A DNA stretch of 43,802 nt, from NCBI GenBank assembly GCA_026692905.1, contig JAPLNL010000090.1:1-43802 (forward strand). Direction: 5' to 3'. The notes beneath the pieces were generated by a model. It saw nothing but the letters and a program-made list of their open reading frames with translations, did not search any database and was not told where the DNA came from. The stretch comes from Planctomycetota bacterium (GTDB lineage Bacteria; Planctomycetota; Planctomycetia; Pirellulales; Pirellulaceae). A program made the position numbers and the translations under genes. Below, one piece after another: positions 1 through 8,179 of the stretch (its first letter is position 1; every line of letters begins with the position of its first letter).

Positions 1-188
1 GGCGAGGCTCCTGCCGAGGTGGGGACGCAATGGTTCGGCAGGAGCCTCACCCTCCCGAGTAACGAATTGGTTGAGTGAACTCGACTTAAACATCTTTGCA
101 AAGTCAATTCCGTTGAAAACCTTAGGGAGGGCGAGGCTCCTGCCGAGCTGGGGACGCAATGGTTCGGCAGGAGCCTCACCCTCCCGAG
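1..188. repeat. Two tandem copies of a long hairpin intergenic repeat
   Basis: Two near-identical copies lie at 1-59 and 125-188, about 129 bases apart. Each has a left arm containing GGCGAGGCTCCTGCCGA and a right arm containing TCGGCAGGAGCCTCACCCTC, so each folds into a GC-rich hairpin of about 20 base pairs. The loop holds GGGGACGCAATGG. Copy 2 has an outer GGGAGG/CCTCCC pair. Copy 1 lacks its outermost left bases because the window begins there. They look like REP/BIME-type extragenic repeats. The element name is not known to me. Confidence 0.85.
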
Positions 189-229
189 CAATGAATGACT
201 TAGGTAAACTCGTTGGAAACATGTTTACA

Positions 230-325
230 GGGGTGGCCTCACCCTCCCAGTTTGTAAATGAATCGGTAACGATCGACGGGAGGCGGAGCCTCCGAGGCAG
301 TGCGTCCCAGGCGAGGGCCTGGAAA
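230..325. repeat. Degraded repeat fragments beside the hydrolase 3' end
   Basis: Bases 230-249 repeat the right arm of the hairpin element (GGCCTCACCCTCCC). Bases 278-322 hold a different GC-rich palindromic segment (GGAGGCGGAGCCTCC, then GTCCCAGGCGAGGGCCTGG). With copies 1 and 2 this fills most of the 346 bases before the first gene, and I see no coding sequence in that stretch. The fragments may serve as a 3' structure for the minus-strand hydrolase transcript, but no U-tract was seen. Confidence 0.55.
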
Positions 326-346
326 CGAGCAATCAATAAGCTACGG

Positions 347-2251
347 TTACTTCGCAAGAATGGGAAGCTTCAAGAGGCTTGGGTATTGTTTGGATCGCAA
401 TACCGTATGTGTCGCCTTAACGAAGTCTTCCTCTTTCGCCTCAAAGATGTTTGGAACATATTTTTGCGGATTGCGGTCGATGAAAGGGAACCAGGTGCTT
501 TGCACATGGATCATCATTCGATGGCCAGGTTGGAAGGTGTGGAGGATGTCGCTGATTTCCAATTCAACCTGCGTCGGCTTGCCTGGCTCGAAGGGCTTTG
601 GAGTTGCAAAACTTTCGCGAAATCGGCCTCGGATCACGGCAGCGCGCACGAGCTCCTGGCGACCACTGGTCAATGGCGTAGCTTTGTTGGGTGTTCCCAC
701 AGACGAGGTTCCGGATGAGACGTCGATAATCTTGACGACCCAGTCCGCATCGCCTTGGTTGGTCGTGACCCACAAGCTCGCTTGAATAGGACCCGCGATG
801 GTCATCGGTTCCTTGAGGACATCGCTTTGATAAACGAGAACGTCGGGCCGCCAAGATGCGAAGCGTTGATCTTCGGTGACGTATTCCTTTGCCCATGCAG
901 TTGTTATTTCGGTCGTGTAGGGAACCGGCTTGCTTGGGTCGCTTACGAAGCTGTCGGACGCTTCGGCTACGTTTGGTGGATTGGAGTCGATGTGACCATG
1001 ATCGGCAAAGTACCAATTCGTCGGTTTCGAGTCTTTGGGTGGCCATGCGTCGAACTGACGCCAGCGGTTTGCGCCCGTTTCGAAGACGGTGGCTTCGGCA
1101 GGTTCGGGAGTTCCCGGTTTGCCCCGAAGATGCGATTCAAAAAACGGGAGCAAGACGTTCTGGTTGTACCAAGTGGCTGTAGCGAAACCGAATTCCGCTT
1201 GACCGAGTTTGCGACCATCGTCGTTGCTCCATTGGCCGTGCGACCAAGGCCCCATGACCAAGTGATTTTTGATACGTGGGTTTTGTTTTTCGATCGCAGC
1301 ATACGTTTTGAGTGGTCCGTACAAATCCTCGGTGTCGTACCAGCCACCGACGGTAAGGACGGCAGCTTTGATGTTCTTCAAATGAGGCAAAAGATTTCTT
1401 GCTTGCCAAAAAGCATCATAGTTTGGGTGTGCTTCCATGTCGTTCCAGAAACCGATCTCGTCGTGGAAATGGTATTTGTCGACGTTGCTGAGTGGACCTA
1501 GTTCCAGGAAGAATTGATAGCCATCGCGAGTCGCGAACGGAAACGACGGATTGCCTTCGGTGGTTGGGCCGGGGCGAGGTCTCCCGAAAGAATAAAAGAA
1601 GTTGAAACCCATAGGCAGGACAAACGCGCCGTTGCGATGGAAGTCATCGAAGAACCAGTCTGCGATGGGGGCTTGCGGGGAGACGGCAAGGAGTGCGGGG
1701 TGCGAATCGATGGCGCCGGCAGAGGTGTAAAAGCCGGGGTACGAGATACCCCATTGGCCAACGCGCCCGTTGTTGCGATTGGCATTCTTCACGAGCCATT
1801 CGATGGTGTCGTACGTGTCGGTACTCTCATCGAACTGTGTGTTGGCGGTTTTGTTTTCAATGTGGGGGCGCATGTCGACAAACTCGCCGCCGCTCATGTA
1901 GCGACCTCGGACATCTTGAAATACAAAGATGTAGCGATTTTTTTCGAAGTCAGCTGTTGGCCCGAGCCGAGTGCGGTATTGAGCTAGTCCATAGGGTCCC
2001 ACGCTATAGGGCGTTCGCATCATCAAGATTGGATACTGACGAGTTGGATCGGGGTCGTTTGGTTCGTAGATGGAGGTGAACAACTCGACGCCATCGCGCA
2101 TGGGGATGCGAGCTTCGGTTTTCGTATAGTTTGCGCGGATAAAATCGGCCCGTTCGTCTGGTGGTGTCTGGCCAAGACCGATCTCACACGAGATCAACGA
2201 GAAGTATAGGATTGAAATCAGCCAAAGGGGCGAACCCAAAAATCGAGTCAT
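347..2251 (-). CDS. Secreted CocE/NonD-type S15 family hydrolase
   Basis: Probable alpha/beta-hydrolase of the X-Pro dipeptidyl-peptidase (S15)/CocE family, 634 aa from the chosen start. The first ATG of the open frame is at 2308, but ATG 2251 is preceded by GAGG at good spacing and gives a clean signal peptide (MTRFLGSPLWLISILYFSLI). It is therefore probably exported. The nucleophile elbow WGISYPG puts the catalytic Ser near residue 170. GGWYDTED gives Asp near 306 and GPWSHGQWS gives His near 338. The C-terminal third has the jelly-roll strands typical of CocE (for example ASLWVTTNQGDADWVVKI). Family members cleave esters or acyl-peptides, and the substrate here cannot be predicted. It is divergent from the acyl-ACP synthetase and shares its strand with the small gene upstream. 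Confidence 0.9.
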   Translation of the reverse strand: MTRFLGSPLWLISILYFSLISCEIGLGQTPPDERADFIRANYTKTEARIPMRDGVELFTSIYEPNDPDPTRQYPILMMRTPYSVGPYGLAQYRTRLGPTADFEKNRYIFVFQDVRGRYMSGGEFVDMRPHIENKTANTQFDESTDTYDTIEWLVKNANRNNGRVGQWGISYPGFYTSAGAIDSHPALLAVSPQAPIADWFFDDFHRNGAFVLPMGFNFFYSFGRPRPGPTTEGNPSFPFATRDGYQFFLELGPLSNVDKYHFHDEIGFWNDMEAHPNYDAFWQARNLLPHLKNIKAAVLTVGGWYDTEDLYGPLKTYAAIEKQNPRIKNHLVMGPWSHGQWSNDDGRKLGQAEFGFATATWYNQNVLLPFFESHLRGKPGTPEPAEATVFETGANRWRQFDAWPPKDSKPTNWYFADHGHIDSNPPNVAEASDSFVSDPSKPVPYTTEITTAWAKEYVTEDQRFASWRPDVLVYQSDVLKEPMTIAGPIQASLWVTTNQGDADWVVKIIDVSSGTSSVGTPNKATPLTSGRQELVRAAVIRGRFRESFATPKPFEPGKPTQVELEISDILHTFQPGHRMMIHVQSTWFPFIDRNPQKYVPNIFEAKEEDFVKATHTVLRSKQYPSLLKLPILAK

Positions 2252-2333
2252 CTGCGTTGGTATCCTCAACTGAGTTAGAGCGGCCGATTCGGAAATGGAG
2301 CCGGCCAAAAGTCAGTGCGGATTGTAACGAATT

Positions 2334-2654
2334 TCAGCTACCGATCCGAGCGGTCGACGGCATTGAAAACTGTTCCAGCATGCGTTGAGTGGATTGGCGA
2401 AATCCGATCAGAGATTGGTCTTTCAGCAAGTGGCCTTTATTGGCTTTTAGGATTGCCAAAGCCAAAGACTGCTTCCTTTGCCAGTTTTCAAGGCTCAAAT
2501 TCCGAATGTCGGTGTAAGGAACTTCAAATTTTGCTGCAATTTTTGGAATGATATGGTAACCATCCGCTGCCCGTACAAACGAATAATGCATTGTAATGTA
2601 CAATCCCACCACGCCGACTATCAATCCTAACACGAAACTACTAAACCGATTCAT
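2334..2654 (-). CDS. Small membrane-anchored hypothetical protein
   Basis: A 106-aa protein with an N-terminal hydrophobic segment (about residues 5-28, FSSFVLGLIVGVVGLYITM) and a charged soluble remainder. It is probably anchored in the inner membrane with its C-terminus outside, or it carries an uncleaved signal. GGAG at 2663-2666 sits 9 bases before the ATG, which supports translation. It lies 82 bases upstream of the hydrolase start on the same strand, so the two could be cotranscribed. I do not recognise a family, and no catalytic motif is visible. Confidence 0.7.
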   Translation of the reverse strand: MNRFSSFVLGLIVGVVGLYITMHYSFVRAADGYHIIPKIAAKFEVPYTDIRNLSLENWQRKQSLALAILKANKGHLLKDQSLIGFRQSTQRMLEQFSMPSTARIGS

Positions 2655-2787
2655 CCGCTGGAACTCCGCTTTCGGGAAGGCTGTTTTGGGCTGTGTTTAC
2701 TGGTTTTCTAGGGTGGATGTCTAGATCAACGAGGGATCGTATGATTCGCAAAACCGTCAAGATACGCTTGCACACAAAGAGTTACTC

Positions 2788-4419
2788 ATGCCAAAACCAG
2801 CAATCTCGCAAACCCCAAATTTCATCGAATGGGATTGGAATCTCCCCAAACTGCTGATTCGTCGCTGCCGTGAAAAAGGTGAGCGCATCAAGGTTTCGGA
2901 TTCCACCGGGGCGCAATTAAGCGGATCGGACTTACTTCTAAAATCGCTCGTCTTGCGTCGTATTTTCGATCGAAATGTTTTCAAAAAGGATGAGAAATTT
3001 GTCGGAGTGCTGTTACCACCGACAGTCCCCGGCGCCGTTGCCAACTTGGCGTTGACATTGTCTGGGCGAGTTGCTGTCAATCTCAACTACACCGTGAACA
3101 ATGCGATTGTGGACAACTGCATTCAGCAAGCCGGAATTCGGAATATTCTTACCAGCCGCAAGGTAATGGAGAAGTTTAATATCCAGCCATCCGCGAACTT
3201 GATTTACATCGAGGACATGAAGGAGCATGCGACGGTTGGGGACAAGGGGGTTGCATGGCTCGCTGCGAAATGGCTGCCGCTGTCGATGGTTTACAGTCTG
3301 CTCGGGCTGAACAAACTCAAGAGCGATGACTTGCTGACCATTATCTTTACGTCGGGTTCGACGGGGAATCCGAAAGGTGTACCGCTCACCATGATGAATG
3401 TTGCCTCGAACATTCAGGGGTTCGATCAAGTCATTCGGGTTCTGGATAGCGACAACTTCTTGGGCGTTTTGCCATTCTTCCATTCGTTCGGATTTACGGT
3501 TTGTTTGTGGGGGGCGATGACGCTCCCCTCTTCGGCCTCCTACCACTTTAATCCTTTGGATGCGAGGCAGATCGGCAAGTTGGCTGAAGCGAACAAATCC
3601 ACGGTGGTCCTGGCGACACCCACGTTCTTGCGTACGTATCTGCGACGTGTTGAGCCAGAGCAGTTTAAAACCGTCGAAGTTGTTATTGTTGGTGCAGAGA
3701 AAATGCCGATGGCATTGAGCGACGAATTTGAAAAGAAGTTTGGTGTGCGTCCGACGGAAGGATATGGAACGACGGAGCTAAGCCCGGTCGCAGCGGTCAA
3801 TTTGCCAACGTCGAGAGCGACGGCAGAGAGCAAGGACGCGGGGCAACGCGATGGCTCTGTCGGTAAGCCGCTGCCAGGGGTGTCGGCGAGGGTTGTGTCG
3901 CTGGATGATGCCTCAGTTCTTCAAACCAACGAGTCCGGGATGATTCAAATCTCAGGTCCTAACGTGATGAGCGGCTATTTGAATCAGCCGGAATTGACCG
4001 CAAAGGTGCTCAAGGATTCGTGGTACGACACAGGGGATGTCGGCTTTATTGATGACGACGGGTTCGTTTTTATCACGGGGCGTCAAAGTCGGTTTTCGAA
4101 GATCGGTGGCGAAATGGTACCGCACATTCAGATCGAAGAGGCCATTAATGAGATCATTGGCGAGAGTGAAGAAGCGCTCAGCGTTGGGGTCACGAGTGTT
4201 CCCGATGAGAAGAAAGGGGAGCGCATGATTGTGTTGCACACGAAGCTAAGCAAGACACCGAATGAGATCGTCAAAGGGTTGTCGGCCAAAGGTTTTCCGA
4301 ATCTTTTCTTGCCCTCCGAAGACAGCTTCATCCAAGTCGATGCGATTCCATTGCTTGGTACCGGCAAGCTTGATCTGCGAGGGCTTCAGCAGCTGGCGAA
4401 AGATAAGGTCAACAATTAA
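2788..4419 (+). CDS. Acyl-[ACP] synthetase / AMP-binding ligase, Aas-like C-terminal half
   Basis: ANL-superfamily adenylating enzyme of 543 aa. The phosphate-binding loop IIFTSGSTGNPKGVP is at about residues 186-200. EGYGTTELSP is near 322-331, SWYDTGDVG near 410, and the C-terminal catalytic lysine motif GTGKLDLRG near 524. The N-terminus is most like the acyl-ACP synthetase part of E. coli Aas, which activates fatty acid for re-acylation of lysophospholipid. E. coli Aas is about 719 aa because an N-terminal PlsC acyltransferase domain precedes the ligase. That domain is absent here. The next gene, two bases downstream, encodes an LplT-like lysophospholipid flippase homologue, which supports a membrane lipid-repair role. 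A plain fatty acyl-CoA/ACP ligase is the alternative. Confidence 0.87.
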   Translation: MPKPAISQTPNFIEWDWNLPKLLIRRCREKGERIKVSDSTGAQLSGSDLLLKSLVLRRIFDRNVFKKDEKFVGVLLPPTVPGAVANLALTLSGRVAVNLNYTVNNAIVDNCIQQAGIRNILTSRKVMEKFNIQPSANLIYIEDMKEHATVGDKGVAWLAAKWLPLSMVYSLLGLNKLKSDDLLTIIFTSGSTGNPKGVPLTMMNVASNIQGFDQVIRVLDSDNFLGVLPFFHSFGFTVCLWGAMTLPSSASYHFNPLDARQIGKLAEANKSTVVLATPTFLRTYLRRVEPEQFKTVEVVIVGAEKMPMALSDEFEKKFGVRPTEGYGTTELSPVAAVNLPTSRATAESKDAGQRDGSVGKPLPGVSARVVSLDDASVLQTNESGMIQISGPNVMSGYLNQPELTAKVLKDSWYDTGDVGFIDDDGFVFITGRQSRFSKIGGEMVPHIQIEEAINEIIGESEEALSVGVTSVPDEKKGERMIVLHTKLSKTPNEIVKGLSAKGFPNLFLPSEDSFIQVDAIPLLGTGKLDLRGLQQLAKDKVNN

Positions 4420-4421
4420 TT

Positions 4422-5771
4422 ATGCTCAACGCGAAAGGGGATTTGGCGAGCGATACGGGCGAATTGAACGGACCAACATTGCAAAGCAAGTCGAGTAGCA
4501 TTCTCAATGATCGCTCGTTTTGGGGCCTGACTATCACGCAGTTCTTTGGAGCATTCAATGATAACTTGTACAAACAATTGATGTTGTTGTTGGCAATTCC
4601 GGCTATAGGTGCAGACATTAGCCAGGATGCTCAAGGCTGGGCAACGACAGTCTTCAGCTTGCCGTTCGTCTTACTAAGCAGTCTGGCTGGTTACTTGTCG
4701 GACAGATACAGCAAGAGTCGGATCATTGTCTATTGCAAGTTCGCGGAGATTGCAATCACGCTTTTGGCTGTTTGCGCTTTTCTGTCGTATGCCAAACTAG
4801 GTGATGTTGGCACTTGGACGGTGTTGGTGTTGATGGGGGTTCACAGTACCTTTTTTGGACCTGGAAAGTACGGGATCCTTCCCGAGCTATTTCGCAAAGA
4901 GGAACTTCCTCGGGCAAATGGTTTGATTCTGATGTCAACGTTTCTCGCCATCATCCTGGGAGTAGTAACGGCTGGACTTTTAAAGGATTTGTTGGTGATA
5001 GAGAATCCCGATGGAACCGCGGACTACCGAAATCTTTGGATTGGTTCATTGGTGTGCACGGGCATTGCAGTCGTTGGTTCGATCACCTCGATGATGATTC
5101 GCTATACGCCACCTGCGCAGCCGACGGCCAAGTTGAGCTTTTCGGATCTAGGGCTGCCAGCTCCGATTCGAAGGCTGCTGAGCAATGATAAGCCTTTGGT
5201 TTCTGCGATTGTGGTTTCGAGTATGTTTTACGTAGTGGCAGGGATTGTCATGCCAACGGTGAACAGCTTGGGGAAGCTGCAGTTAAAACTAGAAAGCAGC
5301 ACCAGCATCAGCATTTTGACGGGCGGCTTGGCGATTGGAATCATCATTGGGGCTGTGCTGGCGAATCTTGTTTTCAAGGGGATGCAGCCTGCGAAACAGG
5401 TGACGATTGGTATTTGGGTCATGGTCGCTTCGCTGGTGGCTTTAGGCTGCTGGCGATTTGGGGGAGACCATTTGCTTGGGTACTGGGGGGCTTTGATCGG
5501 ATTGATTGGGACAGGGTTGGCAGCTGCGGTCTTCATTATTCCGTTGCAAGTTTTCTTGCAAAAACGGCCACCAGCGGAATTAAAAGGCCGGATGATTGGA
5601 ACCATGAACTTTGCGAATTTTATTGGGATTCTGATCGCAGGACCGCTTTATCAAGCGTTTTTGATATTGGCGAGTTCCCTGGGGTGGCCGGTTTCGTCGG
5701 TATTTTGGATGTTGGCGGTCTTATTGGTTCCGATCGGGTTGGTTTACCGACTTCCAGCGACCGAAACCTGA
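4422..5771 (+). CDS. MFS transporter, LplT-like lysophospholipid transporter
   Basis: A 449-aa integral membrane protein with about 12 hydrophobic segments spread over its length. The N-terminus has the FFGAFNDNLYK motif typical of the LplT/Aas branch of the major facilitator superfamily, and LSDRYSKSRI follows in the loop between helices 2 and 3 (motif A position). In E. coli, LplT flips lysophospholipids inward so that Aas can re-acylate them. Here the transporter starts 2 bases after the ligase stop, so the two are almost certainly one operon. The substrate is inferred from the partner and the motif. It is somewhat longer than E. coli LplT (about 397 aa). Confidence 0.85.
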   Translation: MLNAKGDLASDTGELNGPTLQSKSSSILNDRSFWGLTITQFFGAFNDNLYKQLMLLLAIPAIGADISQDAQGWATTVFSLPFVLLSSLAGYLSDRYSKSRIIVYCKFAEIAITLLAVCAFLSYAKLGDVGTWTVLVLMGVHSTFFGPGKYGILPELFRKEELPRANGLILMSTFLAIILGVVTAGLLKDLLVIENPDGTADYRNLWIGSLVCTGIAVVGSITSMMIRYTPPAQPTAKLSFSDLGLPAPIRRLLSNDKPLVSAIVVSSMFYVVAGIVMPTVNSLGKLQLKLESSTSISILTGGLAIGIIIGAVLANLVFKGMQPAKQVTIGIWVMVASLVALGCWRFGGDHLLGYWGALIGLIGTGLAAAVFIIPLQVFLQKRPPAELKGRMIGTMNFANFIGILIAGPLYQAFLILASSLGWPVSSVFWMLAVLLVPIGLVYRLPATET

Positions 5772-5797
5772 ACGAGTTGTAGACAATCTCGACTTCG

Positions 5798-5816
5798 TAA
5801 CCAATAATGTTGGTTA
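5798..5816. terminator. Short hairpin after the transporter gene
   Basis: TAACCAA / loop TAATG / TTGGTTA forms a perfect 7-bp stem 27 bases after the transporter stop. It has no U-tract, so it may be a weak or Rho-assisted 3' end, or an operator for the gene at 5893. Another short inverted repeat (GCGAA...TTCGC, 5830-5849) lies between it and that gene. Confidence 0.3.
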
Positions 5817-5892
5817 TGCCTGTTGCGGAGCGAAGTATGTATTTTTCGCGTTGTAGATTGCTTTGCGGGCAAGAATTTTTACGGAGACTTGG

Positions 5893-8175
5893 ATGATGAA
5901 CAAGGCTTTTTCTCTGATCGGGGTTACGGCAGCACTTTTTATTTCCCAGGGATGCTGGGGTAAGAAAAAAGAAGTTGCTTCGGCTTCTGCCCCGGCAGCA
6001 TCCCAACCAGCGTCTCCGGCAGGTGAGTCAGCCCAACAAGGCAATGATCAGGGGTCCTCATCTGGTCCCGCGGCAGGCGCGACGACAACCATGGCATTGC
6101 CGGGTGGAAGTTCTGGCGGAGTGAATTCTGGCGGAGTGAATTCTGGCGGCATGGATTCTGGTGGTGCAGACCCAGGCAGCGAGGAGGGAGTCCAAAACAG
6201 TGGTGGAGGTCTTTCGGGTGGGATGGCTCCCAAAGCAGCAGCAGGCATGACTGGTGGAATGCCTCCCAAAGGTGGAAACCGAAACAGTGTGGGGAATCAA
6301 GTTGGCGGACAAGAAAATCCGGGTTTCCCAGCTCAAAACAATCAGGCTCGAAATAACGTCGCAAGACCGACGATGAAAGTCGCTCCGCCACCAACCTTGA
6401 AAGAGCAATCCGTCTACGCTTTTCAGTCTGGAAACCCAAAACGCGCTTACACTTTGCTTCAGTCGCATGCGTTGACATTATCCGATGAAGATGCGGCGGA
6501 GATTCTTCAGCACTACCGGTGGTCGGCCCACAGAAAGCGACTTCAGCTTGGTCTAAACATCGCTGTCGGTGTGACGGTAAAAAACCCGAAGAACGTGGCG
6601 GATCTATCGCCGATTGGAACTCAAGGAGCAAATAACGGCGGTGGAGCTAGCGGAGGTATGGGGATGATGGGCAAGCCATCGGGTGGAAGCTCCGGTGGCG
6701 GTTTTGGGGGCGGGAATGCGAATTCCAATAAGATCAAGACGTTGGAGGAGACGACAGGTGCGTTCGGGGCAGCATTGGTCGCTGCGTTTAAAAGCAAACA
6801 TGAGTCGGGAGCTTGGTCTGCCGTTTTTAGCGACTACTCGTTAGGTGTACCATCCAACAACTCTGCTCAGGCAGGGGGCGCTTTCGCGGGTAACTCTTTC
6901 GGTGGCGGTCAGCCAGGTTTTGGCAACTCAGCCCAGGGCGGTTTTGGAGAAAGTGAACCAATGGCAGGCGGTATGCCTGGTGGAGCATCCATGAATAGTG
7001 GGATGAGTGGCGGTATGCCAGCTAGTAGCGCTCCAGGTGGTAGTAGCGGTGGTCCTATGGACAGCGGTGGTATGGCCAACAGCGGTGGTATGGCCAACAG
7101 TGGTGGTATGGGAGCTGGTGTACCGAAAGGTAGTAGCGGTGGTTCGAACAGTGGAGGGGCCGAAGTCAATAGTGGCGGCACGGTGAACAGCGGTGGTGCG
7201 GTTCAGTTTCAAGGCAAAGGTGGAATGGGATTGCAAGGGCCAGGGGCGCCGGGCATGGCTGGACCTGGAATGGCCGGCCCAGGTGATCCTGGGATGTCAG
7301 CGCCAGGATTGGCCGGCCCTGGAGTACCTGGTATGGCCGGTCCAGGAAATCCAGGAATGGGTATGGCCGGTCCAGGAAACCCAGGAATGGGTATGGCCGG
7401 TCCAGGAAATCCAGGAATGGGCAGTCCGGACGAACCCGGCGCAGGCATGGCAGGGCCCGGCATGTTTGGAAACGGAAATGGCTTCGGAAATGCAAACGGC
7501 TTCGGAAATGCAAATGGTTTCGGCAACGGAATGGCCAACCGAGGAATGTCAAATCCCGGTCCTTTTGCAATTGGAAAGTTGCCTGCGGGGTCAAGCCCAC
7601 TTGCTCCTTGCCTGACCTTTATAGGGGTCGACGAGGCCTCGAAACTGATGAAAAAAGCAGTTCAAGAAGGTTACGATGGATTAATGCTTTTTGAAGTCAC
7701 GATCGGTATGAATAATTTTATCCAGAAGGTGACCAACGATACATTGGTTCGTGTCGTGCAACCAAGTCTAGTTGCGAAGGACGTGAAACGAGTTTACGTT
7801 TCTAGCTCGATTAACAATCTTCAATACGCAAAGAGTCAAGCCAAGGGAGATGCCGATGGCTTGGAGGACATTGTTGAGAAAACTGTCAAAATGACGAAAG
7901 ATGGACTGGCATTGCAGGCTATTCCGACAGCCCTGACTCCTGAGTTGATCGCGAGCAAACGCATTCCATCCTTGGCGAGCGATAACGAGACGTCGGTGAT
8001 CGACCGATTGAGCGAAGTGAATTTTTATTACTACAAAGGCTTCATCGACGAAAACCAAAAAGCCGATGCGTTTGAACAAATCGCAAGCCAAGTAGGACGA
8101 TCTCTCGCGATGGGGACAGAGGCCGAAAAGAAAACGGCCATTGAGAAATTGCTCGAGCGGGAATTGAAGCAATAG
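5893..8175 (+). CDS. Gly/Ser/Met-rich secreted putative lipoprotein, planctomycete-type hypothetical
   Basis: About 760 aa. The open frame begins at 5863, but GGAG at 5883-5886 is correctly spaced for ATG 5893 (or 5896). That start gives a hydrophobic leader ending LFISQGC, which could be a non-canonical lipobox. Low-complexity tracts rich in Gly, Ser, Met, Pro and Asn occupy about residues 70-140, 246-280 and 326-556. They include 6-residue units (SGGMAN), collagen-like GPGNPGMGMA units of 30 bases and FGNANG units. Ordered segments remain at about residues 165-240 (RAYTLLQ..., helical) and 565-760 (mixed alpha/beta then helical). It is the first gene of a run with the PSCyt1/DUF1549 gene, only 4 bases apart. 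I do not recognise a domain. A surface or periplasmic structural protein is a guess from composition. Confidence 0.75.
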   Translation: MMNKAFSLIGVTAALFISQGCWGKKKEVASASAPAASQPASPAGESAQQGNDQGSSSGPAAGATTTMALPGGSSGGVNSGGVNSGGMDSGGADPGSEEGVQNSGGGLSGGMAPKAAAGMTGGMPPKGGNRNSVGNQVGGQENPGFPAQNNQARNNVARPTMKVAPPPTLKEQSVYAFQSGNPKRAYTLLQSHALTLSDEDAAEILQHYRWSAHRKRLQLGLNIAVGVTVKNPKNVADLSPIGTQGANNGGGASGGMGMMGKPSGGSSGGGFGGGNANSNKIKTLEETTGAFGAALVAAFKSKHESGAWSAVFSDYSLGVPSNNSAQAGGAFAGNSFGGGQPGFGNSAQGGFGESEPMAGGMPGGASMNSGMSGGMPASSAPGGSSGGPMDSGGMANSGGMANSGGMGAGVPKGSSGGSNSGGAEVNSGGTVNSGGAVQFQGKGGMGLQGPGAPGMAGPGMAGPGDPGMSAPGLAGPGVPGMAGPGNPGMGMAGPGNPGMGMAGPGNPGMGSPDEPGAGMAGPGMFGNGNGFGNANGFGNANGFGNGMANRGMSNPGPFAIGKLPAGSSPLAPCLTFIGVDEASKLMKKAVQEGYDGLMLFEVTIGMNNFIQKVTNDTLVRVVQPSLVAKDVKRVYVSSSINNLQYAKSQAKGDADGLEDIVEKTVKMTKDGLALQAIPTALTPELIASKRIPSLASDNETSVIDRLSEVNFYYYKGFIDENQKADAFEQIASQVGRSLAMGTEAEKKTAIEKLLERELKQ
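7061..7110 (+). repeat. In-frame 18-bp tandem repeat
   Basis: Consecutive AGCGGTGGTATGGCCAAC units encode SGGMAN repeats within the Gly-rich protein. Units are nearly identical at DNA level, which points to recent slippage or gene conversion. Confidence 0.75.
7330..7521 (+). repeat. In-frame 30-bp collagen-like and 18-bp repeats
   Basis: Three almost identical 30-base units beginning GGTATGGCCGGTCCAGG encode GMAGPGNPGM. They are followed at about 7484-7521 by 18-base units GGCTTCGGAAATGCAAAC encoding GFGNAN. The Gly-Pro pattern is only partly Gly-X-Y periodic, so a true collagen triple helix is not established. Confidence 0.75.
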
Positions 8176-8179
8176 AAAA

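Noticed and set aside
7229-7530. True collagen-like triple-helix domain
   Set aside because: Gly-Pro units are present but Gly-X-Y periodicity is repeatedly broken, so only collagen-like composition is claimed.
6058-7600. Several antisense frames with His/Thr- or Pro-rich repeats opposite the Gly-rich gene
   Set aside because: They are the complement of low-complexity repeats in the real gene, and the same happens opposite the 28205 and 30119 genes.
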